Shown here in pieces: positions 7,678 through 13,024 of a DNA stretch of 13,024 nt. Numbering within the stretch: the first letter of the stretch is position 1; the number at the start of each line of letters is the position of its first letter. The DNA is taken from contig JAIWNO010000275.1 of NCBI GenBank assembly GCA_020216785.1, forward strand, positions 1-13,024, written 5' to 3'. Position numbers and translations under genes: made by a program. Below the pieces are notes generated by a model. That model was not told the DNA's origin. It was given only the letters and a program-made list of their open reading frames with translations, and ran no database searches. Source of the DNA: Desulfomonile sp. (GTDB lineage Bacteria > Desulfobacterota > Desulfomonilia > Desulfomonilales > Desulfomonilaceae).

Positions 7678-9181
7678 CGACGAAGAGAGCATTCGCACCA
7701 TGATGCGCATGACCTTGGAACTCGACGGGTACGAGGTGCTCGACGCGGAGGACGGCCCCACGGGACTTGCGGTGTTTAAGGAACACGCTCCCAAGATCGT
7801 GCTCCTCGATGTGAGGATGCCCGGCATGAGCGGCCTCGAAGTGCTCTCTCGTATCAAAGCGGCCGATCCGGACACCGAAGTCCTTATCATCACGGGGCAC
7901 GGCGACATGGATATGGCTATCGAGTGCATGCGCAAGGAGGCATCGAACTTTCTCACAAAACCGATAAGCGATGAGCTCTTGTCTGTTGCGCTCAAGCAGG
8001 CAATGGAGAAGCTCGCGCTCAAGAAAAAGATCCGGGAATACACGGAAAACCTCGAGACCCTGGTTCGAGAGGCGAATGTGGAACTGGAAAAGGCGTACCA
8101 ATTCAGGGCAAATCTTATCGAAAACTCGCCCGACGCCATCGTCTCAGTCCGCAAAGGCGGCGAAATTGTCATCTTTAACTCTGCGGCGGAGAAGCTCCTC
8201 GGGTACAACAAGAGCGAAGTTATCGGAAAGATGAACATAGTCAAATTGTACCCGCCGGGCGAAGCAAAACGAGTCATGAAGGACCTCAGGTCTACCGAGT
8301 GCGGTGGACTTGGCATTCTCAAGAAGCGAGAGGGGGTGGTGGTCCACAAAGATGGACATGAAATCCCCGTGTATCTCTCGGCTGCGATTCTCTACGACCA
8401 AGGCCAGGAAGCGGGGTCGGTAGGCATCTTCACGGACCTTACCGAGCGAAAGCAGCTGGAAAAGCAGCTCCTGCGCTCGGAGAAGCTTTCCTCATTGGGA
8501 AGGCTTTCCGCGGGGATCGCGCATGAGATCAATCAACCCCTCACCGGAGTGCTTACGTTTGCCTCGCTCCTCCGCAAGAAATTCGTCAAAGACGAATCGA
8601 CCAGGAAAGACCTTGATATTATCGTGCGAGAAACCACGCGGATCCGCGGCATTGTCCAAGGTATCCTGGAATTTGCCCGAGAGACCCCCGTACGCAAGCA
8701 GCCCATCGCGATTCAGGACGTCGTGGAACAGACGCTCAACATTGTAGTGCGCCAGGAGCGGTTCTTCGGTATCAACCTTGTGAAGGATTACGATCAATCC
8801 GTTCCCGAGGTTGTCGCAGACCCGTCGCTTATGGAGCAGGTCTTCATGAACATTGTTCTAAACGCGGTGGATGCCATGCACGGCTCGGGGACGCTCACGA
8901 TACGGACGCGGCACGACTCGGACTGGGTAATGGTGGACTTCCAGGACTCGGGCGAAGGCATGCCCGAGTCCGTGGTGGACAAAATCTTCGACCCGTTTTT
9001 CACCACCAAGGACTCCAGCGAAGGTTTGGGTATGGGACTCGGTCTCGCGGTGAGCTATGGAATCGTCAAGAACCACAACGGCGATATCGAAGTGGATAGT
9101 CAGGTGGGGCGGGGAACCACTTTCACCGTCCGGCTGCCCGTAAACCCACCGTCCGAGACCGGACCGGTCTGCGAAGTGTAG
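7655..9181 (+). CDS. Soluble REC-PAS histidine kinase (REC-PAS-HisKA-HATPase)
   Basis: A 508-residue cytoplasmic protein with an N-terminal receiver domain (about residues 1-118: D8/D9, phospho-acceptor D52, T80, K102), a coiled-coil linker (about 115-150), a PAS domain (about 152-272), HisKA with H290 in HEINQPLTG, and an ATPase domain with N-box, a DSGEG G1 box, an FDPFFTT F-box and a G2 box ending MGLGL. The receiver-first order means the kinase can itself be controlled by phosphorylation, as in relays where one kinase feeds another. Its ATG lies inside the end of the upstream kinase gene, so the two are made together. No Hpt or output domain is fused. The likely chain is membrane kinase, then this receiver, then H290, then the REC-GAF proteins. 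The order is inferred from gene layout. Confidence 0.92.
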   Translation: MTKILIIDDEESIRTMMRMTLELDGYEVLDAEDGPTGLAVFKEHAPKIVLLDVRMPGMSGLEVLSRIKAADPDTEVLIITGHGDMDMAIECMRKEASNFLTKPISDELLSVALKQAMEKLALKKKIREYTENLETLVREANVELEKAYQFRANLIENSPDAIVSVRKGGEIVIFNSAAEKLLGYNKSEVIGKMNIVKLYPPGEAKRVMKDLRSTECGGLGILKKREGVVVHKDGHEIPVYLSAAILYDQGQEAGSVGIFTDLTERKQLEKQLLRSEKLSSLGRLSAGIAHEINQPLTGVLTFASLLRKKFVKDESTRKDLDIIVRETTRIRGIVQGILEFARETPVRKQPIAIQDVVEQTLNIVVRQERFFGINLVKDYDQSVPEVVADPSLMEQVFMNIVLNAVDAMHGSGTLTIRTRHDSDWVMVDFQDSGEGMPESVVDKIFDPFFTTKDSSEGLGMGLGLAVSYGIVKNHNGDIEVDSQVGRGTTFTVRLPVNPPSETGPVCEV

Positions 9182-9284
9182 TTCTGTCGCGTTGAGGAAC
9201 GTCTCCACGGATGTAGGCGACGGGGTGAACCCGAGATGAGGGTTTGGGAAAGGCACGCGGCACCCAACTGTCGCGGTTTACCAA

Positions 9285-9313
9285 TTGACTCGAAAGCGCG
9301 CTTGCGCTAGAGT
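9285..9313 (+). promoter_or_regulatory. Sigma70-type promoter of the tRNA-Arg gene
   Basis: TTGACT (9285-9290) and TAGAGT (9308-9313) are separated by 17 nt. Transcription would begin near 9320-9321, only one or two bases before the mature tRNA 5' end at 9322, so the leader is almost absent. Confidence 0.65.
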
Positions 9314-9321
9314 TGAATTAA

Positions 9322-9398
9322 GCGCCCGTAGCTCAGTAGGATAGAGCGCAACACTCCGGATGTTGAGGTCGGACGTTCGAATCGTCTCGGGCGCACCA
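9322..9398 (+). tRNA. tRNA-Arg (anticodon CCG)
   Basis: The 77-nt cloverleaf folds fully. The acceptor stem is GCGCCCG with CGGGCGC, the D stem GCTC with GAGC, and the anticodon stem CAACA with TGTTG around loop CTCCGGA. The 5-nt variable loop is AGGTC. The T stem is GGACG with CGTCT (one G-U pair) around TTCGAAT, followed by discriminator A and an encoded CCA. Anticodon CCG reads the Arg codon CGG. The gene stands alone with its own promoter, between the kinase genes and the DUF4160/DUF2442 pair. tRNA 3' ends are common integration targets, but no second copy of the 3' end was seen here. Confidence 0.96.
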
Positions 9399-9440
9399 GT
9401 AATACCAGCCCCTTGCGTCGAAACAAGTCTTCAGCATAAT

Positions 9441-9450
9441 TCAAGCTTGA
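9441..9450. promoter_or_regulatory. 10-bp palindrome upstream of the DUF4160/DUF2442 pair
   Basis: TCAAGCTTGA is a perfect palindrome, flanked by AAT and GTT, which extend it with one mismatch per arm. It lies about 75 nt before the DUF4160 start, next to a weak candidate promoter (TTGAGT at 9447-9452, 17-nt spacer, TACGGT at 9470-9475). An operator for self-regulation of the pair is possible but not shown. Confidence 0.3.
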
Positions 9451-9523
9451 GTTTAGTGGAACCGCCGTCTACGGTGTAACCTGAACCGCTGATCGCTGTA
9501 TGTTATAGGGTTAGGAAGCTGTA

Positions 9524-9786
9524 GTGCCGGAGATTTCAAGGTCTTACGGGATCATCATATTCATGAACTACAACGATCACGGGCCGCCGCATTTCCATGC
9601 GAGATATGGAGATCAAGAATGCTCGATTGAAATAATGAAATGAATGGAACTGTGCAAGGATATATGTCGAGGCGTGCGCTTCGGATGATTTTCGAGTGGT
9701 CCGAAATGCATCAACAGGAGTTGATCGAGAATTGGGCGAAGGCGTCGGAACGCAAACCGCTGCAAAAGGTCGCTCCACTACCATAG
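9524..9786 (+). pseudogene. DUF4160-family gene broken by a frameshift
   Basis: A GTG at 9524, with AGGAAG at 9513-9518, opens a frame beginning VPEISRSYGIIIFMNYNDHG and continuing through PPHFHARYGD, the conserved N-terminal half of DUF4160. It hits TGA at 9641-9643 after 39 codons. The rest of the domain, from NGTVQG through RRALRMIFEW and HQQELIENW, continues in another frame to a TAG at 9784. The shift coincides with an exact tandem copy of ATGAA (9635-9644). Removing one copy joins the halves as IEIMNGTVQG with no residue out of place and gives a full-length protein of ~85 residues. DUF4160 genes are often paired with DUF2442, as here, and the pair is suspected to be toxin-antitoxin-like. 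It could be a pseudogene, a phase-variable gene, or a sequencing error. Confidence 0.85.
9635..9644 (+). repeat. Exact 5-bp tandem duplication (ATGAA x2) causing the frameshift
   Basis: ATGAA occurs at 9635-9639 and again at 9640-9644. Two copies shift the frame by +2 and create the TGA at 9641; a single copy restores the DUF4160 frame exactly. This fits slipped-strand replication. Confidence 0.85.
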
Positions 9787-9795
9787 GGGATCACC

Positions 9796-10050
9796 ATGTT
9801 CCTGCACGTCACCAAGGTTACATACCTCCATGATTATCAGCTCAGACTGGAGTTTGACGATGGCACGATCCGAGAGGTCGACTTGGCGGACGAGTTGTAC
9901 GGTGAGGTGTTTGAGCCCTTAAAAGATGTCGATCTCTTCAAACAGGTTCAAGTAAATCCTGATACGAACACCATCGAATGGCCCAATGGCGCAGATTTCG
10001 CTCCGGAATTCCTTCACAAGATCGGCAAAGAGGTGAAAAAGATTGCATAG
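9796..10050 (+). CDS. DUF2442-family protein, likely partner of DUF4160
   Basis: An 84-residue cytoplasmic protein that matches the DUF2442 pattern along its whole length: a V..V.YL.DYQL.LEF.DG opening, the RE-VDL segment, GEVFEPL.D in the middle, F..V.V.....TIEWPNGAD near residues 53-68, and FAPEFLH at the end. It starts 9 nt after the stop of the broken DUF4160 gene, with AGGGGA at 9785-9790 as ribosome site, so the two were built as a coupled pair. DUF2442 is thought to act as the antitoxin-like member of such pairs, though this is not firmly established. This frame is intact while the partner is broken, as expected if the toxin-like member is lost first (inference). Confidence 0.85.
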   Translation: MFLHVTKVTYLHDYQLRLEFDDGTIREVDLADELYGEVFEPLKDVDLFKQVQVNPDTNTIEWPNGADFAPEFLHKIGKEVKKIA

Positions 10051-10122
10051 ACCCATGAAGGAAAGCGCTTAAGGCAGCCATGAAACACAGCTGCGGAACC
10101 AAATTCCCCCCTTCCGTTCAGC

Positions 10123-11424
10123 TTACCTCGGTGTCGTAGAATTCTCCGGCTGCCTATCTCCTTTCTGCTCCGCGGAAGAAAGCCTCATCTCATAGAGTTC
10201 GGGCAGGAAGAAGCTCGAGTCGGGACGCTGTGCCTGTCGTTCGAGCGCGGCAATCCGCTCGCCGATTTCGGTTCGTCGGCCCTCGTCATTGGTCATCTCC
10301 AACGCGCGGCGGTAGTCGGCCAGCGCCTCGTTTGTCCGACCCATAGCGAGGTATGCAAGCGCCCGGTTTTCAAAGAAGGTGGGGTTCCTCCCGTCGAGGG
10401 AAATCGCCTTAGAGTAGTCTTCGAGCGCCTTTTCGAGCTGCTTTAGCTCGTGCCTCACCAGGGCACGGTTGTTGTAGCCGATCGCATCCGAGCTGTTAAG
10501 CTCCAGCGCGCGGTCGTAGTCCGAAAGGGCCCGATCCGGCTGATTCATCTTATAATGCGTGTCCGCACGTACGCGCCAAAGTTCCGCGTTGGTCGGTTCG
10601 AGTTCCAATGCGGTGGTGAAGTCTGCAAGAGCTTTGTCATATTGACCGAGTTTGTGGAACGTCAGACCTCTATCCCGTAATGCTTTAATCAAGGCGGGAT
10701 TCCGTTTGAGCGCGTTGCTCCAAATCGTAATGGCCTGCTTCTCATCGCCTTGACGGTAGCGTTCCAGGCCCTCCGCATGAAGCCGTTCGGCATATGCAAC
10801 CTGCAAACTCTGCATCTTCCGCTCGATTACCGCTACTTGCGCCGGCTGTTTTTCCAGCTTCATCGCCTTTCCATAGTTGTCGATCGCCCGGTCGTAATCC
10901 CTCTGACGCTCGTACACACGCGCCAAAGCCAGATGCGCGCCAGCGTTCTTCTTGTCGGCGGAGAGAACCTTATTCAGTTCCTTCACTGCGGCGTCCAAAT
11001 CCCCCTTGTCGATGTACGCCAACGCGAGCCAGGTACGTATAGTTGCATCGCGGCTTTGACGCTGCAACGCGGCCTGCAGGTCTTGGATTGCTCCATCGAG
11101 GTCACCTTGCTTGTGCCTTGTGGCGCCGCGATTGGCCAGCGCGTTGATGTAATCGGGCTGAAGCTCCAAAGCCTTGGTGAAGTCCGCGATTGCCCTGTCA
11201 TAGAGCTTCTTGCGCTTGAACGCGACTCCGCGGTTGTTGTACGCGTAGTGATCGAGCGGGTCGAGCTGGATGGCCTGGGTGAAAAGCTCGAGAGCGCTGT
11301 CGATCCGGTTGTGCTCGAGTTCGTCGACCCCCCTGTTGTAGAGCGATATTGCCTCCTGCTCCGCGAAAGCCGGAAGCACAAGAGGGAGCGCCATGATGAA
11401 AAGCAAAACGAGAATTTTCTTCAT
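10123..11424 (-). CDS. Secreted or periplasmic TPR-repeat protein
   Basis: A 433-residue protein. The start at 11424 gives a clear signal peptide (two lysines, a hydrophobic core, then PAFA before EQEA, about residues 1-21), so it is exported and probably periplasmic or membrane-associated. The mature part is about ten consecutive 34-residue tetratricopeptide repeats (about residues 22-380), with recurrent NNRG, NRA, YDRAIADF and ALEL-P signatures. The sixth unit is irregular, with a ~15-residue insertion before it. A charged tail follows, ending in a Ser/Thr/Pro-rich stretch. TPRs form protein-binding superhelices, so a scaffold or assembly role is likely, but the partner is unknown. A GGAGG site lies 13 nt upstream of the ATG, rather far. 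The frame extends 30 codons further upstream, but that part lacks signal-peptide character. The gene is monocistronic with its own promoter at 11543-11572 and convergent with the DUF2442 gene. Confidence 0.88.
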   Translation of the reverse strand: MKKILVLLFIMALPLVLPAFAEQEAISLYNRGVDELEHNRIDSALELFTQAIQLDPLDHYAYNNRGVAFKRKKLYDRAIADFTKALELQPDYINALANRGATRHKQGDLDGAIQDLQAALQRQSRDATIRTWLALAYIDKGDLDAAVKELNKVLSADKKNAGAHLALARVYERQRDYDRAIDNYGKAMKLEKQPAQVAVIERKMQSLQVAYAERLHAEGLERYRQGDEKQAITIWSNALKRNPALIKALRDRGLTFHKLGQYDKALADFTTALELEPTNAELWRVRADTHYKMNQPDRALSDYDRALELNSSDAIGYNNRALVRHELKQLEKALEDYSKAISLDGRNPTFFENRALAYLAMGRTNEALADYRRALEMTNDEGRRTEIGERIAALERQAQRPDSSFFLPELYEMRLSSAEQKGDRQPENSTTPR

Positions 11425-11519
11425 GGGAGTGGGTGGTCCTCCATGCACGGTGCGGCATCCCCCGCGTGGGCGGAGCGCTGCATCGGTATTTGGCTCGAAC
11501 GCGCCCGCGACCAATGGGG

Positions 11520-11533
11520 CGGGCTTAAGCCCG
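11520..11533 (-). promoter_or_regulatory. 14-bp perfect palindrome at the start of the TPR transcript
   Basis: CGGGCTTAAGCCCG is fully self-complementary and lies 2-3 nt downstream of the predicted transcription start (~11536) of the TPR gene. It could be an operator or a 5-bp stem with a TTAA loop that protects the mRNA 5' end. The symmetry is seen; the function is inferred. Confidence 0.45.
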
Positions 11534-11542
11534 AGACCCCCT

Positions 11543-11572
11543 ATTATAAGAAAAACAAAGATAATTAATCAA
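11543..11572 (-). promoter_or_regulatory. Sigma70-type promoter of the TPR gene
   Basis: On the minus strand, TTGATT (11572-11567) is followed after 18 nt by a perfect TATAAT (11548-11543). The predicted start near 11536 gives a leader of about 110 nt before the ATG at 11424. The site lies in a strongly AT-rich divergent intergenic region. Confidence 0.7.
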
Positions 11573-11637
11573 TTATATAGTCGTGATTACCAGCTATTCA
11601 TGATTTTTTCCTAACATCACAACATCAATTATTTTGC

Positions 11638-11666
11638 TTGACACACAATTTTAGCCGTGTTAAACG
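11638..11666 (+). promoter_or_regulatory. Candidate sigma70-type promoter of the Pro/Cys-rich protein gene
   Basis: A perfect TTGACA (11638-11643) is followed after 17 nt by TAAACG (11661-11666), a poor -10 (3 of 6). A start near 11673 would give a ~100-nt leader. The weak -10 may mean an activator is needed (inference). Confidence 0.4.
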
Positions 11667-11700
11667 CCTCCTTCAATGAAGCCCGACAACGGGTTAATAT

Positions 11701-11753
11701 TCAGTATCCTTCGACTGAGTCTACGCCTTCAAGCTCTTCCTGAAGGATCCTGA
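11701..11753 (+). promoter_or_regulatory. Long inverted repeat with competing hairpin in the leader of the Pro/Cys-rich protein gene
   Basis: TCAG-T-ATCCTTC (11701-11712) pairs with GAAGGAT-C-CTGA (11742-11753), 12 positions with one mismatch. Inside the loop, CCTTCA (11726-11731) can instead pair with TGAAGG (11741-11746), and the two folds exclude each other. The AGGAGG ribosome site follows at 11759-11764. A regulatory leader or a dispersed repeat unit is possible; no ligand class is recognised. Confidence 0.4.
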
Positions 11754-11771
11754 GCAAAAGGAGGATAAGGT

Positions 11772-12398
11772 ATGGTGGTGAGAGTCGCACTCGTTCTTTC
11801 TTGCCTTGCGCTTTGCCTTTGCATGGCGTCGGCCGACAGGGGCATTGCCGGAGGCCCGGCAGCATACCCACCCTCATACGGTCCCCCGGTGTGCGGACCG
11901 GCCATTCCCGCGTGCGGCCCTCCCCACGGTGGGCCACCCAATCCGCTAACCGCCTGTGGAGCAATCATTAATAGCTGTACCGGTATATGCGGCGTCTGTC
12001 TGACTCTTCCGTCGGCATTCATGCGCGGCCTGCTCGCCCCTCCGCCGTGCCGTCCTCGTTGTGGGCCCGGACCGTTCGCGCGCCGAGCTTGGGTCGCTCC
12101 TCCGGTCTCTCCCGTGTGTGCTCCTCCGCCTCCTCCGGTGCGCCCGATAACCAAGGTTCGGCCGGCAGTCGCGCCCGCGTGTGCGCCCGTCCAATACATG
12201 GCTCCGAGACCGATGGTACGGAGACCGTTCATCGGTCCTCGGTGCGGACCTCCCCCGATGCCCGGTTGTCTCGCGCTCTGCACGCAGCTCTTGGCGATCC
12301 CGGCCCGTCTTGTGTCGGGCGCGCTGTTCAGTGAGCCGGTGGACGGGATGCCATTTGCGGATGGGGCACTCGGGAGCACCTTCGGACACTATTGGTAG
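11772..12398 (+). CDS. Secreted proline/cysteine-rich protein of unknown function
   Basis: A 208-residue protein. AGGAGG at 11759-11764 sits 7 nt before the ATG. A signal peptide with a hydrophobic core (about residues 4-18) ends in ASA before D22, so the protein is exported. The mature part is rich in Pro, Gly and Cys (13 cysteines), with recurring CGP/CAP motifs (C41, C48, C97, C116, C137, C158) and a PPPPP run near 118-122. Two segments share the spacing C-x3-C-x3-L-x-[LI]-P-[SA]-x2-[MV]-x-G-x-L: C69 to L88 and C166 to L185, suggesting an internal duplication. The composition suggests a disulfide-linked envelope or surface protein, or metal binding, but no family is recognised. A Gly-rich minus-strand frame overlaps almost the whole gene; the signal peptide and ribosome site favour the plus strand. 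Confidence 0.75.
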   Translation: MVVRVALVLSCLALCLCMASADRGIAGGPAAYPPSYGPPVCGPAIPACGPPHGGPPNPLTACGAIINSCTGICGVCLTLPSAFMRGLLAPPPCRPRCGPGPFARRAWVAPPVSPVCAPPPPPVRPITKVRPAVAPACAPVQYMAPRPMVRRPFIGPRCGPPPMPGCLALCTQLLAIPARLVSGALFSEPVDGMPFADGALGSTFGHYW

Positions 12399-12652
12399 CA
12401 CAAAGAGCACCGGCCGGACGGAGCAAACTGCGCATGAAATTGGACGATCGGACGTAAAGGACATCAAATAATAGTGTGCCGTGACCCTGCTTTCTCACGA
12501 GAGACGAAAGGTCGAAGGCAAGGAAAAAGGAAGCGGATCGGGGCGACCTCCAGGGGTATGGTCTAGAAGGGAGCGCCGATTCGGAACATGAACGCAAAAC
12601 GAGGCAAAGCCTCTTTTGCCCAACCCCAATCCTTCTAATCCACCCAATCTCC
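12399..12652. other. Non-coding stretch between the Pro/Cys-rich gene and its terminator
   Basis: No supported protein gene is present. At 12601-12620 there are two overlapping small hairpins: GAGGC/GCCTC (12601-12605 with 12609-12613), followed by four T, and GGCAAA/TTTGCC (12603-12608 with 12615-12620). The first could be a weak terminator. A poor promoter-like pair (TTGGAC at 12440-12445, 18-nt spacer, TCAAAT at 12464-12469) would allow a separate small RNA ending at the strong terminator, but a long 3' untranslated region is equally possible. Confidence 0.35.
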
Positions 12653-12684
12653 GGGGACGTAAGCGTGACGTCCCCTTTTTTTTT
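12653..12684 (+). terminator. Strong intrinsic terminator
   Basis: GGGGACGT (12653-12660) pairs perfectly with ACGTCCCC (12668-12675) across a 7-nt loop, followed at once by nine T (12676-12684). It ends plus-strand transcription, presumably of the Pro/Cys-rich gene or of a small RNA in the 250-nt gap. It has no T-run on the minus strand, so it does not serve the convergent gene. Confidence 0.92.
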
Positions 12685-12710
12685 GTCCGATGACCGACCC
12701 GGCCCTGAGG

Positions 12711-13024
12711 TCATTTATCCTTCCACCGCTCTTTCCATTCACGCTTTGTCGCCTCTTTAAGCCGTTTCTTGCGGTCCCGTTGCTGCTGCCGCGCCAATTG
12801 CTCTTCCCTGATTCTGTCGAACCGCTCCTTCTTCTCCTGTGCTTCCTGCTCGGCCTTCTCCTGCTCGATTCGCTCCATGATCAACTTCTCGTAGTAGGCG
12901 ATACGCCTCTCAGAGATCATCTCCTCTTCCATTTTGAGCCAGTCCCCCCCGGGGCCTCCGCATTGAGCCGTATGTTTTTGCACAAGATAACCTGGAATGC
13001 CGCTCATGTACATCCCGCAGTGAG
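12711..13024 (-). CDS. Highly charged coiled-coil protein, probably truncated by the window edge
   Basis: The minus-strand frame ends with TGA at 12711-12713 and stays open to the right edge. An ATG at 13013 would give 100 residues, but no ribosome site is seen just upstream and the codons before it remain open, so the real start probably lies outside. From the first ATG, residues 1-27 contain a Cys and a Gly-rich CGGPGG stretch. From about residue 28 to the end the protein is almost all Glu, Lys, Arg and Gln with periodic Leu/Ile, the pattern of a long charged helix or coiled coil, ending in WKERWKDK. No family is recognised. Biased charged composition can be misleading, but the frame is intact and convergent with the neighbouring gene. 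Confidence 0.6.
   Translation of the reverse strand, partial: HCGMYMSGIPGYLVQKHTAQCGGPGGDWLKMEEEMISERRIAYYEKLIMERIEQEKAEQEAQEKKERFDRIREEQLARQQQRDRKKRLKEATKREWKERWKDK

Noticed and set aside
7471..8349. 292-residue Ser-rich minus-strand frame across the kinase junction
   Set aside because: It is antisense to two kinase genes with intact motifs; low-complexity Ser content is typical of a shadow frame.
9228..9244. Terminator after the REC-PAS kinase gene
   Set aside because: AACCC/GGGTT forms only a 5-bp stem with no T-run.
10750..11568. 272-residue plus-strand frame opposite the TPR gene
   Set aside because: It is antisense to a clear TPR protein with signal peptide and promoter; its translation shows no domain and starts without a ribosome site.
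11729..12379. Gly-rich 216-residue minus-strand reading frame opposite the Pro/Cys-rich gene
   Set aside because: It mirrors the Pro-rich codons of the plus strand, and has no signal peptide or ribosome site; the plus strand has both.
1..13024. CRISPR array, insertion sequence or prophage
   Set aside because: No regularly spaced repeats, transposase or integrase frames, or phage structural genes were seen.

Overview
The window reads as chromosomal DNA of a Gram-negative, probably anaerobic bacterium, most likely a Desulfobacterota (former Deltaproteobacteria) lineage. This is an inference from three things: a flavin/iron-sulfur oxidoreductase pair resembling Geobacter SfrAB or NADH-linked formate dehydrogenase/NuoFG modules, a run of REC, GAF, PAS and histidine-kinase proteins, and moderately high GC with AT-rich control regions. 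No insertion sequence, CRISPR array or phage gene was seen.

Layout. (1) Positions 1-3676 hold the C-terminal part of a GltD-like FAD/NAD(P)H oxidoreductase and a complete 871-residue iron-sulfur protein of the NuoG/FdhA/SfrA type. The second keeps all Fe-S ligands, but the Cys/Sec-His pair expected of a formate dehydrogenase is Ser-Phe. (2) Positions 3720-9181 hold four signalling genes on the same strand: two paralogous REC-GAF proteins, a membrane HAMP-PAS histidine kinase, and a soluble REC-PAS-histidine kinase whose start overlaps the kinase stop. The first REC-GAF gene lies only 43 nt after the iron-sulfur gene, so redox enzyme and signalling genes may share a transcript. None of the four has a DNA-binding or other recognisable output domain. 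(3) At 9285-9398 is a tRNA-Arg(CCG) gene with its own sigma70-type promoter. (4) At 9524-10050 is a DUF4160/DUF2442 pair, a suspected toxin-antitoxin-like module. The DUF4160 gene is broken by an exact 5-bp tandem duplication. (5) At 10123-11424, on the minus strand, is a secreted TPR protein with about ten repeats and a good sigma70 promoter. (6) At 11772-12398 is a secreted Pro/Cys-rich protein of unknown function with an internal duplication. A long non-coding stretch and a strong intrinsic terminator follow. (7) At the right edge, on the minus strand, is a highly charged coiled-coil protein, probably cut by the window edge.

How the parts may work together (inference). The SfrB/SfrA-like pair would move electrons between NAD(P)H and a chain of Fe-S clusters. 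The adjacent kinases, with PAS and GAF sensory modules and three receiver domains, look like a phosphorelay tuned to redox or metabolic state. The phosphate could pass from the membrane kinase to the REC-kinase and on to the REC-GAF proteins, but the final output is not in this window.
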